In this document: positions 22,201 through 33,854 of the stretch, piece by piece | Numbering within the stretch: position 1 is the first letter of the stretch | How the letters are laid out: every line of letters starts with the position of its first letter | Source of the DNA: Siderastrea radians | Lineage: Eukaryota > Cnidaria > Anthozoa > Scleractinia > Rhizangiidae | Length of the DNA stretch: 64,000 nucleotides | Direction: 5' to 3' | Assembly (NCBI GenBank): GCA_964017195.1 | Contig: OZ024898.1 | Location: forward strand, 13,928,057-13,992,056 | The notes under the pieces: generated by a model | What the model was told of the DNA's origin: nothing | Database searches by the model: none | Seen by the model: only the letters and a program-made list of their open reading frames with translations | Position numbers and translations under genes: made by a program

Positions 22201-25200
22201 CCACGAGCGGCTACGTACCAGTTTGGCATGACGTCAGTCTTGGAGACAATCGCGCCTTGAGCGCTGATATAAAATTTGAAATCCTTACCAGGCAGCAAGT
22301 TTGGAAAGTACTTTGTAGGCTTCATTTTATGAAGATAACCATTGATGTGTGTGATGGTTAACTCGTTCTTTGGGCTGTATACTAGGCGATTTGTATATTC
22401 GTTGAATTTTCTTAGCGAGCTAAAATAGATTGCCCAGTTGTTAGAACTAATGGCACGGTGGCCTTTGTTGGTGAAAGTTAAATGGATGTGGCATCCACCA
22501 TCGCGGTTGGATAGCACGTCAAATCGTAAATCCAAGTTCGCTGCTATGTTGTCTAGACAAGATTGATCCATTGCTTGACAAACAACTGAATAAAACAAGG
22601 GAAAAAACAAAAACAAAACAACAATCAGCCGTGCATACAAGATTACGCTAGTGTCTAGATATGAACAATGAGTGTAGTGGCTAGGGGCTTGACATTCCTA
22701 ACTTTTGAGGACGTGCTTGTTCAATGGCCCTTTTAGTAATTCGGAAAAACGTACAGTGTATAAGAGGTCATTAGTTAAGAAGTTTTGGAGCTCAGTAATG
22801 GTCAGCAGAGCCAAGTTATATGAGTATTTAAGACGGAATCCATTAGGAAACTGAGTAATTGTAATTTTCAGTGGACAAAAATCTTGTACCAGAATAATTT
22901 AAGGCATATCGCATTCCTTTTTACATTTTTTGAGAGCTATGGATGTAATTTGTTATCTGTAATAACCCCAAAGACAATTTCTTATGGGAGCCCGAGAAAA
23001 TAAATTTCAAATTTCACAAAATGAAATCTTACGCATAAAAATTTATCTATTTTACTTGTGTTTACACAATTCCTGTGAAATTTGAATTTGAATTTCACGG
23101 GCTCCCATAAGAAATTGTCTTTGGGGTTACTACAGATAACAAATTACATCCATAGCTCTCAAAAAATGTAAAAAAGAATGCGATATACTTTAAATTATTC
23201 TGGTACAAGATTTTTGTCCACTGATTACTCAATTTCCTGATGGATTCCATCTTAATTTTCATTTATTCACTCTCATTCATTTACCACTTACGGGATTAAT
23301 TCGAATTCACAAATGACCAGCTCCCAGTTGGCTTGACAGCGCACTTAGTTGGTCAGAGCTCTGCACCTGTATCGCAGAAGTCATGGGTTCGAATCTTCTG
23401 ATTGTTCTTTTATCACGGCTGTTTAAGTTGATATCATTAACTGCGATGGTCATTATCATTTCATATTTCATCCGTAGTCCACACATAAGTATTTCAAATC
23501 CAACAGAGCAGACATCTGGCCAGATCGAACCACAAACTTAAACTGCAGGCAACATTTGTGGGAACTAATTTTTTGCAAGTATTATTTTTTTTCGTAAGAA
23601 TACCCCTAGGAGTCTTGGGATTTTTAAAGCGCGTTTCAAGCTACACATGATCATTGTTTAGCAATTATTATTTTATTTTTTATGCGCAAAAAATGCATAC
23701 GCATGTGCAAGTCCCTGACTCTCTGACTGACTTATATAAACATTGTTTATTATGGTTTGTAATGCTTTGAATTTTGCAAGTTTTTTGGTGGCCTGGAAAT
23801 CGCTTTTAACAGGGATAACCTCACGACCTTCTCCTTCAGGAGGTGTTTTATATCAGTTTTTATTTCACATCCTGGGTAACACGAAAGAAAAAATCATTAA
23901 AAGACAACTACGGGGAATGAAGGGATCGAAGGATTTTGACCGTACTCTGGATGAATGAGAATGAAAGGAACACATTAAAAACTCTATTAAGCTTATTTTA
24001 TTTCAGGCCTCATGAACTAGGGGCTTATTAGGGAGGGGTGCTTAATTGAGAGGGGGAGGGGGGCTTATTTAAACATTTAATCTTAAAAAAAAATTTACAC
24101 AAAACTCATACACTGTTAACTTACTTCTTATCAATAACGACCGGCCAACTTTACGTACTTTTTTTTCTAGCTTTTATGAAAATACACCAACAGGAAATGA
24201 AGTAATGACTCAATAGAGATTCGGGATGGTCTGATTACATAGTCTGATGACGCAAAGGGGGACAGAGAGGAGGCTTAATTAGACAGAAAGGGTTAACAGA
24301 GAGGGGAGCTTACGGTAGTGATGGAATATAACGTAATTAAAAAACTGTAATATCCGAAACTCTTGCCGAGACGCGTCATTCAAGATATTTCCGGTGTGTT
24401 GGCAGCTCTTAATTCCCGATTAAGGGATGTGTTGTAATGTACGCTCTTTCTATTAACCTTCTCTAATATTCCGGAAAAACTCACAGCCGACCTCCTCATC
24501 AACCAGACACCTGCTCGACACAGCGCGTGACGGCTGGTGACGGCAAAGATTTAACACCCTTCTTTTCCTTGTTTATCAATTCATAATAACAACGTCTTCA
24601 AACTTGTGTAGGTAACAAACGTTGAGTTAAATTTCTTCGCTGTTAAATTCAGTGCTTCACTGTCAAGATTTCGGGGCATCCTGCCTGAGCGACCACCCTT
24701 TCGCGTCAGTGAAGAATCCTTTTTTTAACCAAATACTGAAAAATTTGTTCGAAACCGCAAAGTCTAAAGAAGTTGTTATAATTATTTAACTTTACTACAA
24801 CCCTTTCACAATACCTATACTTAACGTCACGTAGACTACGAGCAGTCTCTCTTTCCGCTCAGGGATAGTCGAGGAAAACGAACAAGCGAGCGAGCGCGAA
24901 ATCGCCTGTCGCGTTGAATCGTGACGGGCGTGTCGAGCCGCTCACTGCACTAGCGCTCCGACACGCGCGTCACAATCTAACGCGGCAGGCGATTTCGCGC
25001 TCGCTCGCTTGTTCGTTTTCCTCGACTATCCCTGAGCGGAAAGAGAGACTGCTCGTAGTCTAAACGTCACGAAATATCTTTGAAGCAGAGGCATTTAAGT
25101 CTGAAAGCACATAACCTACAAACTGCAGCCATTTAAACGAAATGGTATCACACAGCTTAGCAGGTGACTACCAGTTATAACGTTTCGAACGAAATAACAC

Positions 25201-25494
25201 CCTGTTTCTCCAATTCTTTACCATTGCCAAAAGCAAATGATAAAAATATTTTCATAGTTTAACCCTCTCCCCCAAACCGAGAAAAACAGTGTGGAAGAAG
25301 ATGCTTTAGAATGAATATCCATTTTTTTTTTACAATATATATTTATACGGAAAAGGCCTCGCGACTTGAACAAAGTCATTTATTCATGTTTGTATAAAAA
25401 AATCGAAGCTCAAACGTTCATACTAACCTGTTAAAAGGAGATATTTAAAGGCTATCCTAGGTATCACAATGTAGCCTCTGGTTGTCTTTTCCAT
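16294..25494 (-). CDS. Chitobiase-like beta-N-acetylhexosaminidase (GH20), gene 2, secreted
   Basis: Eight exons in transcript order: 25494-25428 (tentative), 22585-21908, 21455-21031, 20500-19808, 19137-18906, 18133-17881, 16959-16825 and 16384-16294. They sum to 2574 bases, 857 residues. Lengths match genes 1 and 3 closely; exons 6 and 7 are exactly 253 and 135 bases in all three. The reaction and domain order are those of gene 1. The catalytic pair is D536-E537 in HLGGDEVPFGAW, so activity is expected. The substrate loop that reads WDNVWEWG in gene 1 is shortened here to WGNTVNLG, losing one Trp. The C-terminus has no VEIQ; it extends as a basic tail of about 17 residues ending LKQLY. The catalytic core is one exon where gene 1 has three. 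The apparent frame upstream of 22585 begins with TTG and a polypyrimidine acceptor, so the true start lies further upstream. Confidence 0.85.
22832..23251. mobile_element. 420-bp TTAA-flanked foldback MITE in gene 2 intron 1
   Basis: TTAA at 22828-22831 and 23252-23255 flank an element whose arms are inverted copies over about 170 bases each. The arms start GAYGGAATCCATYAGGAAA and include CAGTGGACAAAAATCTTG and GGGCTCCCATAAGAAATTG, with only scattered differences between them. A spacer of about 80 bases separates them. No open frame is present. Confidence 0.85.
23312..23405 (+). repeat. Degenerate tRNA-like SINE copy
   Basis: The leader AATGACCAGCTCCCAGTTGG is followed by a broken D-arm, TGCACCTGTATCGCAGAAGTC and a B box GGGTTCGAATC. 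The same leader and body occur at 32160-32366, so it is one repeat family. Confidence 0.6.
23406..24822. other. Rest of gene 2 intron 1, nothing coding
   Basis: Contains only short GGGGCTTATT-type fragments near 24020-24065, related to the element at 10449-10893. Confidence 0.5.
24832..25062. mobile_element. 231-bp palindromic element with 9-bp target duplication
   Basis: Perfect terminal inverted repeats TAGACTACGAGC and GCTCGTAGTCTA extend into long, nearly identical arms. These are CpG-rich, with GCGAGCGAGCGCGAAATCGCC in the left arm. AACGTCACG flanks both sides (24823-24831 and 25063-25071). A 9-bp duplication fits Mutator-like elements; counting one base fewer would fit hAT. No coding capacity. 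Confidence 0.85.
25428..25494 (-). CDS. Tentative first coding exon of gene 2
   Basis: ATG at 25494 opens 22 codons plus one base, then donor ACAG|GTTAGT. Length (67 bases) and phase (1) equal gene 1 exon 1. Joined to 22585, the protein continues VVCQAMDQSCLDN, which aligns with gene 1 FSQNLDQATLDY. The hydrophobic core is interrupted by Pro-Arg and Lys, so the signal peptide is weaker than in genes 1 and 3. Another upstream exon remains possible. Confidence 0.45.
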
Positions 25495-28243
25495 AACCAG
25501 ACGCGTACAGGAGATTTCTCTTTGAATACACAGTATTTGACGTTCGAACTCTTCAAGATCATTACCATTTAAAGATAGGACGCTAAAAGGATTTGAAAAT
25601 GATCATAATCCAATAATGAGTTGTCATTATCGCTTGATTAGCTGACAGGCCCATTTTTTGACAGCCCAAGCAGATTTCGACGTACCCGTATTAAAGGCCA
25701 CGAATTGTGCAGCTCATTGGCTTTCTTGTGCTTCCAATGATCCTTATGAGCTTGTACCGGTCGCCCCGTGAGAATTTCTAGAATACGTCTTCGTCGCTCA
25801 GGGGTTGCTTTCTAAGTCTTTGTAAGGCGAGCTCTTTTCTCTCTAAAGACAGCTTAAATGTCTAATGATAAAAATGCGAAATCCAAACAGTGCGTTGCTC
25901 GCCAGTCATGCCAGTAGCCATCTGACCATGGTAATCTCTTAGTTAACACGTTTTCATCATTTAAGAAAGCAAATTAATCGAGTTGCCTCACTTGCAGTTT
26001 TCGTTGTTTGTATTTGTGGTCAGCGGGTTATTGCTGGGACAAAAAACAACAGAGTCTCGGTTTGGGCACGCGCAGTTCTTTCCCTGAAGACGATAACTTC
26101 TTTGCGTGCGAATCCTTGAAGTGGTCATTTGTAGGGACCATACACCGTATATACAAATGGCGGACACGCGGAAAAAAACCTGGTACCCAACACGGAAACG
26201 AGCCATTGTAGGGTAAACAAAAACTAATTTTGCTGATATCGTTTGCAAAGTGCACAGAAATTCGTACAAATTTTTTGATAATACGGTTCGTGTTTAAGGA
26301 TTTCAAACTCTCAAACCGGAAGAATGATTTTTGTGGTTCAACGTCCGCATTGCGGCAAGGATTCCATAAGAGACATTTGGCAATTTTATTTAGCATCTTT
26401 CACCCAAAGATCAACTTCGTTTTGACACTGAAATCAACATGTTTATCCTGAAAACCAATGCTTGAAGATTTACAAAATCTACATATCCCATGACCCGAGT
26501 CGTTCTTGTAGAGAGATCGATTGACAAGTTTTCGGTTTGTCTACAATAAATTGTATGTAGATAAACAAGGAAACAATCCTTTCCTTGGCTGGTGTAGTTT
26601 TCAACTCTAAAGGATAATTCAGGAACACATAGGGATAAGCATAGGTTTTGTCAGGTGAAAAATTAAAAGTCGATCAACATCGAATCAACAGTTTGATCGA
26701 GCGATACAAGCTTACCGCTTTTAATAACAAGACTGCACTGCAGCATAAAAAGCCAATAGATTTTACTCGTAATTTTTCATGATCAGCTCCGATAGATTTC
26801 TTCCATCTAAAGAGGATCCAGGGACGGGCGATTATCCTACAACGCCTCGATTCCATGCTCGGCTGTCACTCGCCCCAGGTCAGCCGCCATTTGTGATACG
26901 GCGTACTGAGTGACGCCAGATGGCAGAAATAGGAAAGGACTGAGGGAATTTGTCTTACCTTTAGGACCCTTCAGCCACCTATCAGACCTATGATGGGTAA
27001 AGAAGAGTCCGTTCTATTGCAAGCGTCATAATGATGAAAATTAACCGCCAACCAACAAACTGAATGACAGTAATATTTTAATTTAAACTGTTAAATGAAA
27101 TGTTAAATGCATGTTTCCGGAAACCGTCAAGAATTTAATTGTTGTACAATCATGGGCCCCAACGCGATCAGAAACCTACAGAGTGTGATGGAATTAGCAG
27201 AACTGCCAATTTTAATTGGAGGTTTTATAAAGGCTTGAAAAATCGTGAGGATCCAGGAAAAAAGTTGCTGGATAAGAAACCTTGTTATCCACGACAGGAT
27301 TTTTTTTCTAAAACAAATCCTTTAACATTTTTCGCCTTGTGTAACACTATGTACGAGTTTGACCTACTGGCCCAGGGACCGCTAACATTACTAAAAAATT
27401 TTGAGTTTAAAATTTTGATTTTCCTTTTTTTCTTCTTGTTTCCATCTGCAAAAATGACAACAAAACAAAAAGATCTACCATAAAAAGTAATTACCGGCAA
27501 AAGCAATGGTTAATTGATAATCCTAATTTATATTGACACAGGCTGTGTTGCTGAGTGTTTTGCTATCGAGCTATCGTTCATTCTGGCGTAGTCGTATAAC
27601 ATACTCGGCCCTCCTACTCAGTCAATAAGCAAGTAATATTGCACGCCGAGGTACTCGTATCACATCAATCAAAACCGGATACTGCAATAAAGTTACTGAC
27701 ATGTTTGGCACTGGTACGACAATCATTGCGAAATACAGGTGACATTGGACATTTTTCAGTAACCACGTTAAATAGAATGGTGCATGGGACATTTGTAGGT
27801 TTATATTACAGTAGCCTGTTTCTGTCATAAAAAGACAACCTGTTAAGTTAAAGAAATTGAAATGATGCCAGATAAAAAACTACAAGGTGACTTCAGACAC
27901 AAGTAAAGAATAGGTTCCACGACGCAAAATAAGAATCTAATCTTTTTTTGTTTACTTCCCCTAAATAACTTTTGCAAACATTTAAACAGACAAAGCCTTT
28001 ATTTTGAATTTGTTAACGTCGAACGCATTTGCGGATGTGTTCCATTTTAGACATGTTACCCGTTAAACCGAGCGAACTTAAGCCTATGTAAACCTTTAAC
28101 TTCTCCCAAATAGCTTGAACAACCTGCAGTCTTATTTCAATTCTTTGTATTTTCCTGCGGACATCGAGGAAGATATCAGAAACTGAATTATATTGTGAAC
28201 ATTAGAGATTGAAGCTGGAGAGGTAAAGGAAGTTCTAAGCACA
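25495..28243. other. Head-to-head intergenic region of genes 2 and 3
   Basis: A 2.7 kb region between the start codons of genes 2 and 3, if the gene 2 first exon is right. It should hold both promoters. No strong TATA box was recognised and none of the open frames looks like a gene. Confidence 0.45.
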
Positions 28244-31200
28244 ATGGCGAGCGTATTTTTGTTGTCAGTTCATCGACTGATATTTGCAGGTTTGTACGAA
28301 ACATTTATATTGCAATGCACGACAAGGCAAGGTTTAGCACGCTTAAACTTAGCTTAGCGTCTACCGAGAAAAGTGCGTTGAATTTGAAAGTCAAATACAT
28401 GTACTTAAAAGATTTACCTGACAAGTACTCATTTATGTCATCACTGAATCTTTGGTTTTAGAGCATTCCATCTCCTAGTTGTGTTTTATTTGTTATTTTG
28501 TTTTTATTTTAGTGGAAGATAATTGTAGCCCAAATGGCACTGTTAAAATAACTAGGCACTTTAAAAATATGCATATGGTATGCTTCGCTTCCAAATGTTT
28601 GTATTGTTTTCTTCCAAATGTATGTGTTTCTTTTTCCATTTTGAGGAAAAGATCATCTCCTAGCGAGTGAACATTTAATTCACCTTGCGCGTTGGGACGA
28701 GTAAGACCCGATAGGGAATAAAAACCTGAGGGGTAGGGTTAGGTAAGGAGCGACAAGACGTCTGTTTGCAGAGCATCTTATAATAGGATGCACGCTAGCT
28801 GACATTCACGACGGCCAAACTTTAAACACCAATTTTTGTATACTATATGCTATAGTTCAAGTTTTTTTCTCTCTCTTTTTTAGCTATATTGTGGCATCTC
28901 TCCGTCCTAATTCTTGTCGTCGGAGTCATGCAAAGCGACATCAACAACATGGTCTCCAACTTGAAAGTCCACTACGACGTCATCGATAACTTGCAAACAT
29001 CATTGCAAGACGTAAGAAAAACTTACCGGGCCCAGATCACCTTAACAAACGAAGGTACTGAGGACATTACTTCGGGAGACTGGGCGCTGTATCTTTGCTC
29101 CATCCGTATGATAGAGGAGGATCATACGGCTCACAGTCCCCGAGGATTTGTTCTTCCGGGGGGACATGGAATCATTGTGACTCACATAAATGGATGCTTG
29201 TTCAAGCTTGCGCCGACAAAAGACTTCAAAACAATGAAACACAAAGACATTCTCACCATTGTGTTTAATGCTTCGTTCTGGTCCGTTTCTAGAACTGACG
29301 TCATGCCAAATTGGTATGTAGCTGCTGGTGGATTGCAGGCTCGGACAATAACCAGCACTGCCGGGGATGGTCTTAGCTTTGTTGGAGCATTTGAAAACTC
29401 CAAGAAATGGAAACGTTTTCCAAGTGACCTGTACGATCCATACACACCACAAAAGCGTTTAGAACTTGGTCTGGTGACTGATTTAAAAAAGGCGCCAAAT
29501 ATTGTGATTCCTACACCAGTAGAAGTAGAACAGGATACCAACAAAAGGAAAGCGTTCTTTGGCACTGGAGATTGGATTGTTGTGGCACCAAGGGAACTGG
29601 ACTCGGAAGCACGATATTTAGCCAGTAAGTAAGAAGGGGACGGGGAAACGACAGCAGGAAAGATTAAAGTTATGGTGCAGAAGGTGCGAGGGAAGGATAG
29701 GAAACCGGCACGTTCTTACGCCGTATGTCACATCGCAAAAAGGAGAACGTGTAAATTTAATATTTCGTTTTTCTAATTAAACAATAGAGTTTTTCTGTCG
29801 AAGGTACTATCGTGTGATAGGACGCCCAAGGAAATTTGACGTTCGAGAGCTTACATGAAGTTTGAACATCAAATTTCGGATAGGAACCTATCACACATAG
29901 GGCCAGAGACAGAAGGACTCTATTGTTTTTATCGTACAACGCTAAATTTTGAGCGAAAATTGCCAAAAACGAGCAGTATGTGCTGATAGACGCCCGCTGA
30001 GGAGAGACACCATCGCGTCACGTGATCGATTTTGACCAATGTGAGCACGCCAAAATTTAGCGTTGTACTATAACACTCAGTGGTGGAACAATTGGAAGAA
30101 CTCGGATTTTTCCTTTTTTTAGAGTGTGCTGGTGTTACTCGTTGATGAATTCGTCTTTCTCATTTAATCACCAGGCTTAAAAACCTTACCATCACAGTTC
30201 TTCCAAAACTGTTATACTCGAAGATTATTGTCTTTTCTTAGTTTAACTTAAGGGTGTCTGTCGAAGTCAAATTACAACATTGTTTTCAATTTTCTCAATT
30301 CGACCAATCTCAAAATAGATCGAAAACGCTCAAAACTGAAAAAGAAAAAGCGTAAATCTTTTTGAAATCGTTACTTTTTGTACTGGGTTTCTATTCTAAG
30401 TAAACGTAACCTTACTTTAGTTTATTCTTTGAGCCCCCAAAAGAGAACACCGTTTTTTTTATATTCTGTGTATTAACAATAAAATAGGTTCGGTTAGAAC
30501 TCTATTACCTATTTTTGTGAAATGAGTGGGATGATCCCCGCAGTGCGTAGCAATTTAAGCAATTGCTTTTTAGCCTGAAAAAAAGATTTCAAGGCTACAA
30601 TGGGATTGGAACCCATGACCTCCGCGATACCGGTGCGTTGCTCTACCAACTGAGCTATGAAGCCTTGAGATGTTGGGAGCACGTCCATTTTTGGGTTCTT
30701 ATATCCCGCATGTGGAATGGATGACGCAGTTCATATATATGACTTTCATATATTCATTACGTAATTACCTATTTTTGTTGGCTGACGTCCTTTCACTTCA
30801 CTCATATCCTATCTTATCCGTCAACAGATAAACTGGGGATAAATGAAGTAACAACCGGTGCCAGCAAACGTATTTTCCGGATCATCCTGCTAACAACTGG
30901 TAGTGTCAAAATAAAAGGTAGAGAAACTACTAATGAAGAGGCATACAAACTGGATGTAAACACCGATAAGATGATTGTAGAAATAACAGGTCAGACAACA
31001 GCTGCTGTCTTCTGGGGAGTCCAGACATTACTGAGTATCACACGGGATGGACGAGTGCCCAATATCGTAATTCACGACGAACCGAGATTCAGTTACCGTG
31101 GAATGAGTCTGGATGTCGCACGCAACTTTTTTCCCAAGGAAGAAATTTTTAAGCTGCTAGAAGTAATGGCGATGTACAAACTTAACAGGTTGCATCTTCA

Positions 31201-33818
31201 TTTGACGGACGACGAGGGGTGGAGGCTGGAAATACCTGACTTACCTGAACTAACTAAGGTAGTTGCTGTTTGGCATCGAAAACTCATGTGTCCAAGTTCG
31301 AGTTGACATCGAGTTAACCATTTGAGCCCTAAAAGCAACATGCATATTCTCCTCACTGTTCTTCATATATTTCTTATGTTACTAGTTGGGAGAATTTGCT
31401 TACACATCAAGACACCTCATCTTTAAGCCACAATATCAACATGCATATTCTCCGCACTGTTCTCCATATATTTCTTATGGTACACACTAGGAGAATTGTT
31501 TAAACGCCAAGACATTCGATCCCTGGTGATCATGTCCTTTCTTCTCATGACCTGTTTTTTTGATCGTGTAGTGATATTGTAAGGAGAGTTTAGATGCTGA
31601 TCAATACTGGGGCTTAAAGTGCACCTAACCCCAAAATATTTTTTACGCTAATATAAATCTTTGCACCTTTTTTAAAAACATTTCGCCATTATTTGCAGTT
31701 TTTGACTTTTTTATGGGCTTCAAAACTTACGACAAACTAAGCACCATTTGTCGCACGACCGAGTTAGAAGGGGCATGGGTCTATTCTTGATTTGACGTCA
31801 CAAACTGCTTTGCATGCATGTTTACAAAGACTTAAGGAGATGCAAATCAGTTTGTGATGTCAAATCCAGAATAGACCCATGCCCTCACTAGCTCGGTCGT
31901 GTACCAGATGATGGCTAGATTTCGTAACTTTTACAGCCTATAAAAAGTCAAGACTGAGGGGGATTTCATAAAAAAAGGCGTAATGCTTTTCGAACAGGTA
32001 CAAAGAGTTATTTTAGCGAAAAAAATATTTTGGGGTTAGGTGCACTTTAAAGGATTAACTCCCAAAATGATGGTGGCCAGTGTCTCTAACCCTATCTAAA
32101 AAAAGCAGTTTAAAATTGTGCCTAATCACTAAATAATAAAATCAACAACTAAACTCAAGTGAGCTCGAACTCAACTTGAACTTACTCAGAAATTTTACAA
32201 ATAAATGTGAAGAAGATCCTCGCAGTTATTAACGCAACTTATGCAGTTGCGAAAAGAAAGCCTGAAAAAATCAGGCTTGCCGAGATTCGAACCCTGACCT
32301 CTGCGATGCCGGTGCAGCGCTCTAACCAACTGAGCTAACGAGCCAACTGGGAGCTGGTCATTAAATTGGTCATTAAAGTGATGGAGTTACAAGACCGGTC
32401 GATACCAACTAGGTGTAACAGTGGGTGGTCTCCTTTTAATGAAACGTTCTGTTTCAGGTTCATATTCGCAGTTTTTTAGCTGTTTCCTAAAACTTACAAC
32501 ATGTTGCTGAAACATGGAGTTTCGTTGGAAATTATCATCGTGCCACGTTGTGCGTAAAGATGTTTAACGAAACACCTTTCATTACATTAACGATGTTGAG
32601 TTCAAAGTCGCCCTTTAAATTTTCTTTTATAACACGATCTTGGTCCCTGAGTGATCGTCTGATGTTGGCTGAGTCAACTGTCTGATTTGCTACACTGAAA
32701 GGCTGAACCAACCGGGTCGAAAGCCTTTCATTGCGGGGGAGTTTAAACTATATGATATATTTGCCTTTTCTTAATTGTTATTCACAGATCGGAGGGAGGC
32801 GCTGCCATGACCCTGACGAGACAGTTTGCATTGCGTCACAACTCGGCTCAGGCCCCTTCACTGGAAACTCAGGCTCCGGCTTTTATTCTGTAAACGATTA
32901 CCGTGAAATTCTCCAATATGCTCGGGAGCGTCACGTCAGGGTTATCCCAGAGTTTGACATGCCGGGGCATGCGCACGCCGCGATAAAAGCTATGGAGGCC
33001 AAATTTGTGAACTTTTCATCAAATGGCAAACTAAGAGAAGCAGAAATGTATCGCCTTAATGATGAAAACGACACGTCTAAATATCTCTCGGCTCAGCATT
33101 TTAAAGACAACTCCATCAATCCCTGCTTGGAGTCAACTTACAACTTCATCGAGAAGGTTGTCAGCAATGTCCAGCATCTTCACAGTAGTGTCCAGCCTCT
33201 CACAATCTTTCACTTTGGGGGAGACGAAGTCCCAATTGGAGCCTGGACCGCGTCTCCAGCGTGTAATAGATTCACAAAGAGACTGGGGCTCGACTTTAGT
33301 GGTAAAGATATCGTAGAAGAGCTCATGGGTTATTTTGTGCGGCGTGTGTCAGATATTACTCATAAGCGTGGTTTGGATCTTGCTGCGTGGGAAGATGGCA
33401 TTATAGGAAAAGGCGAAGAGCCTTATCAGCGAGACCAATTAAACAACTCAATAGTTTACGCCAACACGTGGGATAATGTTTGGGAGTTTGGGAAAGGAAA
33501 CCGACCATATAAACTAGCAAATGCTGGATATAAGGTATGTTGAAGTATTGAGAGGTTGAACCGTTTTTCAATAAATGAATGAATGAAATGAATGAATGAA
33601 TGAATGAATGAATGAATGAATGAATGAATGAATGAATGAATGAATGAATGAATGAATGAATAAATGAATAAATGAATGAATAAATGAATGAATGAATCAA
33701 TGAATCAATTAATGAATGAATGAATGAATGAATGAATGAATGAATGAATCAATCAATCAATCAATCAGTTGGTCAGTCAGTCAGTCAGTCAGTCAGTCAG
33801 TCAGTCAGTCAAGGGGGT

Positions 33819-33854
<36 letters not shown>

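Noticed and set aside
22586..22640. Apparent signal peptide directly before gene 2 exon 2
   Set aside because: The frame starts with TTG and not ATG, and the hydrophobic residues come from a polypyrimidine tract ending in a good acceptor.
33401..33700. His/Ser/Ile/Phe-rich minus-strand frame
   Set aside because: Artefact of the AATG array; the upper-coordinate strand here carries a real exon of gene 3.
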